Shown: positions 47,440 through 58,800 of the stretch, piece by piece | Layout: the number at the start of each line of letters is the position of its first letter | Numbering within the stretch: position 1 is the first letter of the stretch | Source of the DNA: Dastarcus helophoroides | Lineage: Eukaryota; Arthropoda; Insecta; Coleoptera; Bothrideridae | DNA length: 64,000 nucleotides | Reading direction: 5' to 3' | Assembly: GCA_028583605.1 (NCBI GenBank) | Contig: CM053326.1 | Coordinates: 29,371,431-29,435,430, forward strand | Notes under the pieces: generated by a model | What the model was told of the DNA's origin: nothing | Databases searched by the model: none | What the model saw: the letters and a program-made list of their open reading frames with translations, nothing else | Position numbers and translations under genes: made by a program

Positions 47440-47680
47440 TTTCAAGGTCTTTCAAGAATTTTGCTGTTCTTGTTTTGCTTATTTCTTGTTCTTGTCTTGT
47501 TCTTGATTGCAAGAATCAGTTACAAAATAGTGAGCAAGAACAAAACAGGTACAAGAAGTTTTTTTTAGTCAAGGGCAAGATTTCTCGCCAAGAAGTTAAT
47601 AAGAAGCAAGATTTCTTGTTAAGAAATTGGCAAGAACCAAGGTTTCTTGCTTTTTGCATTTTCTTATAAAAGCGACTTCT
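47440..47680. repeat. CAAGAA / TTCTTG low-complexity block
   Basis: TTCTTGTTCTTGTCTTGTTC is followed about 50 bp later by its inverse, CAAGAACAAAAC, and further CAAGAA units, giving a loose inverted arrangement. The 143-codon frame at 47238-47669 crosses it and is not credible as a gene. Confidence 0.6.
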
Positions 47681-47689
47681 GTGTTTTTA

Positions 47690-48490
47690 AACTTTTTTGA
47701 GCAAACAACCCCTTACAAGTAAAACATTTTGACGACCCCTTCAAATTTCGAAAAAAAATCTAATTCCAGAAAACCTCAAATTAAAAAACAATCAATATTG
47801 ATATTTTTTACAAAATAACATTATTTAAGTAGGAAGCACAACATTTTGACTTTGATTTTAAAATTTTGAACTTCTATTCAAAACTACTTTCTCCTAAAAT
47901 TCGTAATCTCGATTTTTTGTAAACATTTTGACTTTAATCACAAAATTTCTGTACTCAAAATTTCGATCTATTCTCGAAACTGTGATTTTTAATCTCGAGA
48001 GTTCGAAGCTCCAAATTTTAGAAAATATTATTTAAAGAATTTCTGAAATTCGTAATGTCGAAAGTAAATTTAAATTAAATTTAAAATTTACTTTGAACTG
48101 AAAAATTTAAATAAATACATTATAGTAATTTCAGAAAAAGTTAAGTTAAATATTTTTTTAAAACTCGAATTTTTCCTGAAACTATTTAAATTTCTAATTT
48201 TAACTTGAAATATCTGATGTAACATTTTTAAATGTTTGTAAAGCATATTTCAAAATTTAACTTTTTTCCAGAAATTTTGAGGTTTTGTCCAAATGGTTCT
48301 ATTTTAATTTTTTCTCGAAATTTTCAAATTCACATTCTTATTTTGTTCTTGAAATACAAAATCTTAAATTTGAATTTAAGGCCAAAAAGTTCGATTTTGA
48401 AGTTCAAATTATAAATGAAAAATTGTTATATTTAATCATCAAATTTCAAGAAAAAATTAGAAACTTCAGAAAAAGTTTTAAATCTACTTA
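47690..48490. repeat. AAATTTCGAC-type satellite, strongly degenerated
   Basis: TTTCGATCTATTCTCGAAAC and AAATTTTGAACTTCT-like motifs; weaker periodicity than elsewhere. Confidence 0.55.
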
Positions 48491-48499
48491 ATAGATCTG

Positions 48500-48705
48500 T
48501 ACGCACTAATTGACAGACAAGCGCACAGTCTAAACGGCTGGGTCTAGAAGCATGAAAATTCCGCAGAAGTGTTTCCCGTAATATATAGGTGAGCATTAAG
48601 AAAGGATTTTTCAAAATTCAATCTCTAAGGTAATGGGCATTAAAAGATACGCAATTTTAATATAATGAATAATACACTCGATTGTATTTAAAGTTGCTGA
48701 CATGC
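48500..48705 (+). repeat. Dispersed repeat with CTGACAGACA / CGTAGGTGAGCACTAAG (copy 1)
   Basis: The order is TTGACAGACAAGCGCACAG, AAACGGCTGGGTCTAGAAGC, ATGAAA, TTTCCCGTAATATATAGGTG, AGCATTAAGAAAGGATTTTT, then GAATAATACACTCGATTGTA. It is closely repeated at 55360-55545. This sequence type is widespread in insect genomes as a short dispersed repeat; I cannot assign a class. Confidence 0.8.
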
Positions 48706-48879
48706 GTTAATTCATTATTATTTTGAATACGTTACGTTATATTATTATTACTAGAGACCGGATTATATGTAACATAAAAATCTTGAAATATGCATGCAAA
48801 TATACACGCAAAATGCTTAAAATATGCATGAAAAGTACAATAAAACTCGAAAAATAACTTCTGCTAATTTTACACAAAT

Positions 48880-49135
48880 TTCTTTTAAACAAATTTCCTT
48901 ATAATTGCTTCCAGTTTGAAAAATTTGTTTTTAATTTCACTAAATTTGCTTTTAATTTGAATAGATTTGATTTTAATGTAAACGGATTTGCTATTGATTT
49001 GAATTAAATTCTTTTTAGTGTGAACAACTTTGTTTCTAATTTGAATAGATTTGCTTCTAATTTGTAGAAATTTGCTCTCAGTTTGAACAAATTTGCTCTC
49101 AATTTGTACAAATTTGCTTCGAATTTGGCAAATTC
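48880..49135. repeat. 21-bp minisatellite (about twelve units)
   Basis: Units of the form AATTTGAATAGATTTGCTTCT run in register of about 21 bp. On the minus strand this gives a 7-residue repeat (Ile-x-Ser-Lys-x-x-Gln) in the frame 48885-49160. That frame is a by-product of the minisatellite, with no sign of selection as a protein. Confidence 0.85.
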
Positions 49136-50047
49136 CTAATCGTTTAAAAGTTTTTCTCAAAATTTGGTTTTTTCTCTCAAAACTAATTTAGGTTTAATAA
49201 CTTCTGAATTTTATTTTATTCTAAGTTTGTTGATCTTAAAATTTCGACATTTTTCCAAAAATTTAACTTCAAAATCGAAAGTTTTTTAACAAATTTTAGG
49301 ATAGATTGACTTTTTTGAAAATTTTGGCTTTTTTCCAAAATTTTGATTTTTTTCTCAAAATTTCGACTGAAGATTTTATTTGTTTTAACTTCGAGTTTTT
49401 TGAGTATTTCAAAGTTTTTTTAAAAAGTTAGTCCTTTTTTAAGATGAAGACTTCAAAACGTCGACTTTTTTTTAAATGTGAGTTTCAAAATTACGGTTTT
49501 CAAAATTCAACATTTTTAAACATTGATTTTTTTAAAAATGTTTATCATTATTTAAAAATTTAGATCATCTATGAACTGTTCTACCTTTTTTTGAAAGTTT
49601 TCATTTTTCTTCTAATTTTGCTTTCTTAGAAGATTTAATTTTTTTAATTTGGAAATGTTTTAATTATATTTCTGTTTTAAAAACCTTGTATTTTTTTCAA
49701 AATGGTTCTAGGTTATAAGAGTTTATAATATTTCGAATCCTTTTGAATTGTTATTTAAAAATTTCAAGTCTTTTCATAAAAATTATTATTTTTAGATAAA
49801 ATGACGAATTTTCAAAGAGATGATTTTTAAATGAAAAAGTCAAAAAGTAGAAATTAAAGAATAAAACCAAATTTTAGAAAAAACGTTCATTTTAGGAGAA
49901 AAGAATAAAATTTTGAAAAAAAGAGAAATTTCGAGGAAAAAGTTGAAATTTCTAGAAACTAGGAATTCGATCAAAAGTTTTGAAAATTCAGATTCTAGAA
50001 GATTTACGTTTTTAGAAAAAAAAACCTTAAATAACGGATTTTTTTTT

Positions 50048-50190
50048 GGTGGAATGGACTGGTCCTTGGTTATCTTCAAAAATTGAAATACAAATCTTGT
50101 CCCTTGAAACCAAGAAAGATTAAGATTAGAGCAACCTTTGTTATGTTTTTTAATTTTTCTTGGTTTTAGGGGACAAGATTTACATTTTAA
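50048..50190. repeat. Foldback repeat, short complete copy
   Basis: GGTGGAATGGACTGGTCCTTGGTTATC to TCTTGTCCCTTGAAACCAAG, a short spacer, then the inverse CTTGGTTTTAGGGGACAAGAT. A second arm is thus present but shorter. Confidence 0.8.
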
Positions 50191-51597
50191 CGGAATTTTG
50201 AAAAAAAGCCGAAATTTCAAGAAAACAGTTCGAAATTTTGAGGGTCGAATCTTAAGAAAGAAATTGAACTTGTCCAAAAAAAGTTAATTTTAAAAAGAAG
50301 TCGAATCTTGAAACAAAATGCAAATTTGAGAAAAAAAAAAACGAATTTTGAAAAAATAATCGAAAGTCGCGAAAAAGACATATTTCAAGCAAAAAGGGGA
50401 AACTTTGAAAAAAGGAGAGAAATTTCCCACAGAAAGATAAATTTTGAAAAAATAGACAAGTTTTAGAATAGTACTCTACGAAAAAGATGAATTTTGAACA
50501 ACAAAAAATCGAAATTTTGAAAAAAATATTTAATTTCGAAGAAAAAGTTGAGATTTCTTGGGCCATATAACGTTGATATAAAAATAAAAATTTTCAAAAG
50601 ATGGTTTTGGAGACAAATGTTGAAATTTCGAGAAAAAGACGAATTTTAAGAAAAAAATCCAAGTTTCCAAAAATAAACTTTGAAAAGAAAAAGAAAATAT
50701 CGAGTAAAGAATCGAAATTTCTAAAAAAAGGCGAATTTTCGACAAAAATGGTCGAAATTTCGAGAGTCAAATATTAAGAAAAAATTTGAAAATTTCCATA
50801 GAAAGTCAACTTTAAAAAGAAGTCTAATTTGGAAATAGATTACAATAAGAAAAAAAAGAATTTTTTAAAAAATAATCGAAAATCCAGAAGACATATTTCG
50901 AGCAAAAACACGAAATTTCAGAAAAACGAGAAAAATTTCCTACAGAAAATTAATTTGCAAAAAATAGTCCAATTTGAGAATAGTTGTCTACGAAAAAGAT
51001 TCCTTTTGAACAAAAAAAAAACGAAATTTAGAAAAAAAGATTAATTTCGAAGAAAAAGTTGAGATTTTTTGGTCCATAATAAATATGATGTTGACATAAC
51101 AATCGAAATCGAAATGATTTTGTAGAAAAATGTCAAAATTTCAAAAATACAAATTTTATGAAAAAATCTTAATTTTCAAAAACAAATTTTTAAAAGAAAA
51201 TAGAAATTTCGCGAAAAAGATCGAAATTTCAAGGAAAAGCTCGAAGTTTTGACACAAATTTAAAAAAAAAGTTTTTTCCAGAAAAAGAAATACTGAATTT
51301 TGAGATCAACTTGAATATTTTGAACAAAAGTCAAATTTTAAGCAAACCATAAAAATATCTGAAAGTTTTGATTTTCGCACGTAGAAATTTTCAAAAGGAT
51401 CCAATGTTATAAAAATAACGTTTCGAAAAGGACAAAATCTCGAGGAAAAACCGCAAATTGAGAAACGAAATTTTGAGAAAAAGTCAAATTTTAAGAAAGA
51501 AACTTCAAGCAAAAAAACGAAATCTAGCAGAATTCAAAATATCTCAGAGACTTAAATTTTGAAAAACAATGGGCAAATTTTGCGAAAAACTGCGGCT

Positions 51598-51710
51598 GTA
51601 TATTTATTTTCTCTTGACTGCTTAAGTCAGAGGGAGACAAGTGCTCCATCATCACGTCAAGGAATGCCAATTTTGATATAAATCTTAACATTTTGGGAAA
51701 CAAGTTGAAA
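51598..51710 (+). repeat. Dispersed repeat around GTCAGAGGGAGACA (copy 2)
   Basis: Aligned with 22067-22190: TATTTATTTTCTCTTGACTG, CTTAAGTCAGAGGGAGACAA, then AACATTTTGGGAAACAAGTT. Confidence 0.65.
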
Positions 51711-54220
51711 TTTTCAGAAAATTGGATTTAAAAAATCTTGAAAACCTTGAAAATTCCAAAGAAAATCTATAAGCTTTATGTCTCTTTACAAAAATTCAAT
51801 CATTGGAAAAATTTTTCTACAGCATTTTTACATTTTTATCAAAAGATTGACCGAATTTTGATGAAAAGGCAAATTTTGATAAACAATTCGAAATTTGCAT
51901 TTTACAAGAATGGAAATTGTAGAAAAGGTCGAATTTTGAAAAATGAAAATTTTGGAAACGAAAAGTTTTGAGATAAAAATTCAAAATTTTAAATGGATTA
52001 GATTTTGATGAGAAGTCTAATTTTAATAATAAGTTCGAAGTTTTAACATAAAAAACAAATTCTGCGAAAAAGCAGAATTTTGAAGAAAAATGATACCCAT
52101 CCATGTAGTTAAATACAAAATTTCGATAGGCTGCTTTAACCAAGGAGTTTTTTGGAAAAAATTTTTTTTTTTAAATCATTATATTTCTAAAAATTTTGTT
52201 GCAAATTCCGAAATTTTCATAATTGTTATACTTTGAAAACGTCTACTTTTTTTTAAATTTCCACAGTTTCAAATTCGACCTTTTTTTTTAATTTTAGCTT
52301 TTTAACGAGGCTGTGAATTTTTTCGAACATTTCTAATTTTTTGGCAATATTTAGACTTTCTTGCTTTTTGATTAACTCTTTTTTTTTAAATCTGAACGTT
52401 TTTGGAAATTACAATTTTTGTTATTATTTTGTCTTATTTGAAATTTTCGGTGGAAGCTTTTTCAAAATTTCCAACATTTTTCAAGATTTTGACTTTTATT
52501 AATGTTTTGACTTATTCTGGACATATTGTTTTTTTTTAAATTCAACTTCTTTTGAAATTTTCGATTTCACAAATTTGGAATCTTATTGAAAATTTCGACT
52601 CTTGAAAATATCAACTTTTTGAATTTTCGATTTTATCAAAATCTCGACTTTTTCCAAAATTTTTACTTTTTCAAATTTTGACTCTTTCAGAATTTTGACC
52701 TTTACAAAACTTTTTTGAAATCTTCATCCTTTTTTTTCAAAATTTCTTGCTTTCCTTAAATTTTGACTTCTTTTAAGTTTTTTTCTTCAAAATTTTGAGT
52801 TTTTTCAAAATTTTTAATTTTTTTAATTTTTATTTTCTGATAAATGTCGACTTCATTTGAACGTTTCGTACTTCTTCAGGAAGCTTCGAGTTTCCAAGAT
52901 TTTGTTTTTTTTAATTTTTTTCTGAAAATTTTCAAAATTGACCTTTTTTAAAACTTCAGTTTTTTGAAAATTTTGACTTTACTCAGTTTCTACTTTAAGA
53001 AGGATGAAAACTTAGAGTTTAAAATTTAAACTTAAAGCTTACAACTTAAAGCTTAAAGCTTACTACTTTCGAAAAAAAGTTAAAATTTAGAAAAATTTTA
53101 ACAATATTTTAGAAATTTTTTAAAGTTTTCTTGAGCAATATCTTTTTTGTTAAATTGACTTTATAGTCGATAATAAAGTAGAAATTTCTTTTTCTAAATT
53201 TTTAAATTATAAAGTCAAAACTTCGAGAAAAAAATCAAAATTTTAGGTTGAATTCGAAATGCTTTGATATTTTGATTTTAAAGCCAAAATTTCGACAAAA
53301 AAGTTGAGACAACTTTAAAATTGAACTAATTCTTTCATTACATCCTCCATTTTTATAAATCAAAAATTAATAGACAAAAGTCAAAATTCAATATTTCCGT
53401 TTTTTAGAAATATCAATTTTTTTTAGGATATCGATTTTAAACATGGAATGTTGAATTATTTTTATCAAATTATGAATTTAAAATTGAAAATTTAAAACTG
53501 TATTCGAAATTTCAAAAAAAAGTGGAAGAAAAATTATGGGATTTAGAAAAAATATTCTCAAAATTTCTGATTTGAAACCGAAACTTCACCTTTAAAATTA
53601 AATTGTCGAATTTGAAGGTAAAAATTCAACTTTAATATCGAACTGTATGAATTTCCGAGGTTTCAGAAAAATTATTTTGAAATTTTATGTTTAAAATTGA
53701 AATTTGAAAACTTTTATGCTAAATGTTTCTTCAAATTTCGGTGTAACAACAATCGTAATTTCTTTCCAATCATATTATTTCTTAAGACTTTTGACTTTTT
53801 ACTCGAACTTTTGGTTTTACTCCTAGAATTTACAAATGAATTTTTGAATTTCTAATTTAAATCATTTAAGGTTAATCTCTGGATTTTTTGAAATTTTATG
53901 TTTAAAGCTGAAATTTAAAAACTTTTAAGCTAAATGTTTCTTCAAATTTTGGTGTAACAATCTCATTATTTCCTAAGACTTTTGACTTTTTACTCGAACT
54001 TATGGTTTCACTCTTAAAATTTACAAAATGAATTTTCGAATTTTCTAATTTGATCAATTTAAGATTTAGCTCTGGATTTAAAATAAAAAATCAAATTTCG
54101 AGTAAATTCAAAATTTTTTAAAGAAAAATTAGAGTTTTACCAGGAAATTTCGAGAGAAAATCAAAATTTTGATAAAATATTGGCATTTATGAAAAATTCT
54201 TAAACGGTAGGGTTCAAAAA

Positions 54221-55350
54221 TTTTGTTTAAAGTGGAAGATTCGTTATTATATTTTTCGAATCTTTTTCCATTTATACGTGATATTGCACATATCTATTAT
54301 AAAATTTGGTTGGGCACTTGTGTGGGTACTGCATCAAATAAGAGGGGCACGTGCCCATCCTGGCCCACCCTTGGCGCCATCGCAGGATTTAAGAAAAGCG
54401 TACTGGCTAACCAGCCAAATATCATGACGGTTTAAACAAAAAAGGGATCTTCATTATAGTTTTTGTTTGATATGTCCCAAGTCTTAGCGAGTTCGTCTTT
54501 TTTTTTCTTATTTTCAGTTCATTTTATATTATCGGGAGACCGAGCAAACATAGGAAAGCCTATTGAACATAACACAGTAAACAATTATTCTTATACGATA
54601 TCGATTTCCCTCTCGGGATTTCCGCAAGGGAACTAAGTGGTGGCGTAAGCTGTTGATAGCAACATCAGGTTCCCTTTTAATCAGTTTGTAATGATCGGCT
54701 TAACCTGCCGTGACGAGCCTCTCCACTCATCCAAACATCGCCCTCCCCCACCGCAAATACTAATATCGCATCTGCTTTATTTCTAATATCTAATGAACTC
54801 CACCGACTCGAGTTGTTACTCTATCAATTTCGCCTCTCGAACGAAATTCGGCAAAAACTCGATGTAACAGCTCCTATCAAATTGAATTATAAAACATCGA
54901 GGACATTACTGCCGCTCAAAAAGGGGGACGGTAAAAGGAAACGCTCACTTTCGAAGATGCTAAATCTTCGGCCGCATCGTTTATTGGATGCATGCAAATC
55001 GCCATGGCAACCACTCATCCCCAGTGTCTATATTTCTCAAAACAAAAACGTTATGGATTTTTCTCGAAAATGCGCAAGTCCTTTCTTCGCCCACCGCTTT
55101 CCTTCCCAGTCGACGGCGGACACAATGCGGCGTAATTGAGAAAAACACTTTTCATTACCGAGTTAATGGGAGGAAAAACTTAAAGGAGCAAGTTTCCTCG
55201 ATAATAACGAGAGAATTTGGCCGGAGGTATCGATGTGAGATTGACTGAACTGCATCGTTATTTCATCTCACTTTTGATTCTCAATATGATACGATTGAAT
55301 CCGCTTTTATTGAAGAAAGGAGTTCCATTTTCGAAATATTTCATTACTAG
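54221..55350. other. Low-repeat intronic DNA with GC-rich islands; candidate regulatory DNA
   Basis: No satellite motifs. CpG-containing from about 54600 to 55250. Frames at 54813-55139 and 54988-55248 on + overlap and resemble nothing known. A perfect octamer ATGCAAAT (54992-54999) is followed one base later by GCCATGGCAACC (55001-55012). See findings. Confidence 0.4.
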
Positions 55351-55359
55351 CACTGACTG

Positions 55360-55545
55360 ACAGACAACCGTTCGGTGTAGGAGCATGAAATTTCACACCG
55401 ATGTTCCCCGTAATACGTAGGTGAGCACTAAGAGAATATTTTTCAATATTCAGCCTCTGAGGTGATGAACATGGGCATTCAAAATCACTTAAAATGTATA
55501 CAATGAATAATACACGCGATTGTATTTAACGCCTTAGGGAGCTGA
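55360..55545 (+). repeat. Dispersed repeat with CTGACAGACA / CGTAGGTGAGCACTAAG (copy 2)
   Basis: Second copy of the element at 48500: ACTGACAGACAACCG, GGAGCATGAAATTTC, TTCCCCGTAATACGTAGGTG, AGCACTAAGAGAATATTTTT, then GAATAATACACGCGATTGTA. It is the same strand and the same order. Confidence 0.8.
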
Positions 55546-55591
55546 CGAATTGATCCAAATTTTTGCAGGTGATCTATGCATACTTTATCTT

Positions 55592-55824
55592 GATACAAGA
55601 ATCTTCTCCCTGGAAACCAAGAAAAATTAAAAAATACAACAATATTTGCTCTAAGGCATTTCGATAGCCAAGATATCATCTTTAGAGAGACTAACCCTCT
55701 GAAGATGTTAGCGTGGCTATCGAAACGCGTTAGAACAACTGTTGTATTTTTTAATTTTTTTTTATTTCAGGGGACAGGATTGGTATATCAATTTTTGAAG
55801 ATAACCAAGGACAAGTCCGTTCCA
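55592..55824. repeat. Foldback repeat, complete copy with two arms
   Basis: The left arm (CAAGAATCTTCTCCCTGGAA, AACCAAGAAAAATTAAAAAA, CATTTCGATAGCCAAGA) and the right arm (GCGTGGCTATCGAAACGCG, TTTTTTAATTTTTTTTTATT, CAGGGGACAGGATTGG, ATAACCAAGGACAAGTCCGT) are inverse to each other around a centre near 55690. It matches the partial copies at 4463, 36208, 36715 and 50048. The ends read TGGAACGGAC on the outward strand of the right arm; the left end is truncated by comparison. No target duplication was identified. Confidence 0.85.
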
Positions 55825-55859
55825 ATAAAAACAATACTTTGTCTTTGTAGGTTTTATTT

Positions 55860-56565
55860 TTTTTTAATATAAACTTCTAAATATGTAAGTATTAAACTTA
55901 AAATTTTGGCTTTAATTTGGACTTTTGATGTTTAAATCGAAATTATGCTGAACATTTTTTTTTAGCACTTTGCAGTTTCTTCTCGAAATTTCGACATAAT
56001 ATCCAAATTTTTTATGAACTGGATATTGCAAGTTTTGTAGAAATTGAAATTTTTAAATTATGAAGCTTTGTATTTATTTTTGCAAGCTTCTATTTAGATT
56101 TTAAACCCGAAAATTCTTCCTAAATTTCGACTTATCAGTTCAATCTCGAAAAATACACCTTTTTAAAACACCAGCTTTAAAATCGACATTTAGTTAAGTC
56201 TCGAAGTCATTTTATAAAATTAGTTCAACATTTTAAAAATTCGCAATTTAGAACGGCAGAGTTTTTAAAATATTTAAACATTTCAGAAACAGGCGAATTT
56301 TTCGAAAAATCCCAGTTAAAAAATTCGAAGCTTCGAGAAAAATGTCAACATTTTTAAAAACATTTAAAAAAAAAGTTTTCAGAAAATGTCGAAATTGTGA
56401 AAAAGGTAAAAAATTTTAAAAAATTAGCTGAAATTCTGTAAAAAGCCATAATTTTAAAAATTCGAAATTTGATCATAAAAGATTAAACTTTTCAAATCAA
56501 GTAAAAATTTTGAAAAGGTTCAAAAATTTCAGAAGTCGAAATTTGAAATAAATCTTTGTTTTCTT
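55860..56565. repeat. AAATTTCGAC-type satellite, mixed orientation
   Basis: T-rich then A-rich degenerate repeats, ending at the TTC microsatellite. Confidence 0.6.
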
Positions 56566-56567
56566 CT

Positions 56568-57303
56568 TCTTCTTCTTGTTTTCCTTCTTTCTCTTCTTCT
56601 TCTTCTTCTTAGTCATTTTCTAAGGGGGTGTTTCCCTAAGGTAGGTTTCTCAACGTGTTCTGGTCTTCAAGCCTCTTGTTCTTCTGATGTCCAGCATTCT
56701 TTCCATCTTTTCATTGGTCTTCCTTGTGTTCTTTTTCCTGTTGGTTTCAATATCTTCGCTTGTTTGACCATTCTATTTTCATCCATTCTTTCGATGTGCT
56801 AGTTCCAGTATTTTCTTTTGTCTCTTGTGAATCTACCAGGCGACGTGCTGAAACATTTGTTGGCATTCTTCGTGAAATATTTTTTTCCAATTTTTAATCT
56901 GCCCTGACTCAGCAAGAAGAAATAGGAATAGATTCGTGCAGAATCTGGTGATGGGGTATATGTCTCGTATATCACTCAATCTTTGTACTTCTTCATTTCT
57001 ACACATATCTCTGTGTCTTCCTTGTATCGTTTTTAATGTTTTCATTTCCGTGGTTCTCATTATTTGCATTGTTCTTTTTGTATCTGGTCTTGCTTCCACC
57101 CCATACGTCATTATAGAACGTATCGTGGTTTTGTTTATTCGGATCTTACTTTCTGCTGTCATGTACTTATTGCGGAAGACAATATCCCTTAGGCACCCCG
57201 AGATCCTTGCCGCCTTATATATTTGTGTTTGAATTTCTGTGGTCAGCCTCCCGTCACTAGTGATTTCCAAAATCCACCTTTTCGAATAAGTGAATATTTT
57301 CAA
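56568..57303 (-). mobile_element. RTE-like non-LTR retrotransposon, 3' part with GAA microsatellite tail
   Basis: On the minus strand, a 156-codon frame (57303-56833) encodes a C-terminal RT region. Its blocks are Ile-Thr-Ser-Asp-Gly-Arg-Leu-Thr-Thr-Glu-Ile, Lys-Ala-Ala-Arg-Ile-Ser-Gly-Cys-Leu, Ile-Met-Thr-Tyr-Gly-Val-Glu-Ala-Arg and Thr-Glu-Met-Lys-Thr-Leu-Lys. They are the thumb/C-terminal motifs I associate with RTE-clade elements in arthropods. Degraded coding continues to about 56640. The 3' end is a GAAGAAGAA tract (TTC on +, 56568-56612), and RTE elements characteristically end in short simple repeats. The 5' part, including the catalytic residues, is missing. Confidence 0.8.
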
Positions 57304-57560
57304 AAAAAGTCGAATTTTTCTAATAAAAGTTCAGTGTAGTAAGTAAAAGTCGAAATTTCGAAAAAAAGTAATAATTTTTAAAAAAGAGTCAAACTTTTCA
57401 AAGAAAAAGTGAAAACTTTGAAAAGTAGTCAAGAGTTTAAACAAAGGTGGATATTTTGAAAAAAGATAGAGGTTTAAAAAACCATATTTTAACATAGTAA
57501 GATTTATATGAACAAAAAAAATGTTGAGAAGAAAAAGGTAACATTTTAAAAGAAGATCAA
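57304..57560 (+). repeat. AAATTTCGAC-type satellite, A-rich orientation
   Basis: AAAAGTCGAAATTTCGAAAA and variants. Confidence 0.65.
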
Positions 57561-57709
57561 AATGTGCAAATAGAAGGCAACCTGGACTACAGTTATACAG
57601 CTCTTTAAGCATGTATAGTGAATCATAGGTAGCTGAACTACCAATAGTTGAAACACAAACACCTTACGAAGCGGTTGCTCTTTAGGCAGGTCCCAGAAGT
57701 CAAGAATTC

Positions 57710-57988
57710 TAATGCACAGACCAATAGGCTTAAACATTTATTAGATTCGAAGTTAGGAAATCAAAGAACGGTTTCGATCTTGTTAAATCTCGTGAACTAA
57801 TAGATGGCGGTATTATTAAAAGTCACCCAGGCGAAGTCTGGTTGATTCCATAGTACTTCCTTGCTGGAACATTTGTTGGCATTCGAGTTGGATATACCAA
57901 ATTGATGAAATCTAACAAGATCAAAATCGGTTTTTGCTTTCCCAACTTCTAATCTAATAAATGTTTAATTCTATTAGTCTGTGCATTA
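57710..57988. repeat. Foldback (inverted-repeat) element, about 280 bp
   Basis: TAATGCACAGACCAATAGG through TTAAACATTTATTAGATTCG to GATCTTGTTAAATC (57710-57790) is inverted, with few differences, at about 57911-57988. The spacer is about 120 bp. The arms do not resemble the other foldback repeat. A terminal-inverted-repeat miniature element is the likely class. I found no clear target duplication. Confidence 0.8.
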
Positions 57989-58242
57989 AAATATTAAAAT
58001 ATTTGGTCAATATTTTAAAATAAATTGAAAATAAATCAAAATCTTATAAAGAGGCGAAATTCTAAAAAGGGTGAAATTTATAATTTTTTTAAAAGTTTAA
58101 TCCACTCGCAAAGAGTAACCCTATTATGCCTCGAAAGCACTGGGAGTAGGATGCGGAAACAAAGATAGTCGGCGATGAACCGCCTTCTTAAACAAGGGTA
58201 GGTTGTGATTTTTGAGGAAAATTTCTTTCGGTAACGAGTTCG

Positions 58243-58524
58243 CTAGCTTGGAAGTTCTATAAAAAAAGAGTCTCGGTAGACAGTAGTCCCCATTGTGTCA
58301 AGCTGGATCGCACAAGAATTTGCTGTCACCGACTGTCTAGTATGCCTCAAGAATCTTGCCCTTGGGGGGATCAATCCTATTAGTTCCTGAGAGCATCTTC
58401 CATGATAATACTTGTAGAAAAGAGACAATTTACCAACCATCCGCATGTGTTCTAGTGTTTCGAGACAATCGGTCAGACTCTCGTCATCAATTAGGCGAAT
58501 CGCTCTTCTTTGAATCGAATCCAA
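58243..58524 (-). pseudogene. LINE C-terminal domain fragment
   Basis: Met-Asp-Ser-Ile-Gln-Arg-Arg-Ala through Tyr-Tyr-His-Gly-Arg-Cys and Ile-Pro-Pro-Arg-Ala-Arg-Phe-Leu-Arg-His. Parallel to 44779-45100 on +. The frame ends early by comparison. Confidence 0.85.
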
Positions 58525-58800
58525 GAGAGCTAAAGTGTGTTTTGGGGCTGAACTCCAAACATGAGAACAGTATTCTAGTGTTTGCCCTTAAAGGGATCAA
58601 TCCTATTAGTTCCTGTGAGCATCTCCCATGAAAGTCCTTGTAGAAAAGAGATCAATCACCAACCATCCGCCTGTGCTCTAGTGTTTCAAGAAACTCAGTC
58701 AAACTCTCGTCATCAATTAGGCGAATCGCTCTTTGAATTGAATCCAAAAGAGCTAAAGTGTGCTTTGAGGCTGAATCCAAACATGAGAACAGTATTTTAG
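58356..58800. repeat. Tandem duplication of about 226 bp inside the LINE
   Basis: The segment starting near 58356 (GGGATCAATCCTATTAGTTC through CATGAGAACAGTATT) is repeated from about 58582, with an offset of 226 bp. It duplicates the junction between the RT thumb and the C-terminal domain, which puts a second copy of the domain start into the element. Confidence 0.9.

Larger units (their letters stand above)
49140..54220. repeat. AAATTTCGAC-type satellite with two T-rich to A-rich switches
   Basis: Orientation runs T-rich at about 49140-49800, A-rich at 49800-52140, T-rich at 52140-53000, and mainly A-rich at 53040-54220 (with T-rich stretches near 53750-54000). It is interrupted by the foldback copy at 50048-50190 and by the GTCAGAGGGAGACA block at 51598-51710. 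A small AAAGCTTA repeat lies at about 53020-53065. Frames here (49840-50277, 50252-50566 and others) are low-complexity. Confidence 0.85.

Noticed and set aside
47238..47669. 143-codon frame on + after the paired-domain exon
   Set aside because: It crosses a CAAGAA/TTCTTG low-complexity block, lies inside the ey intron, and has no recognisable domain or splice context.
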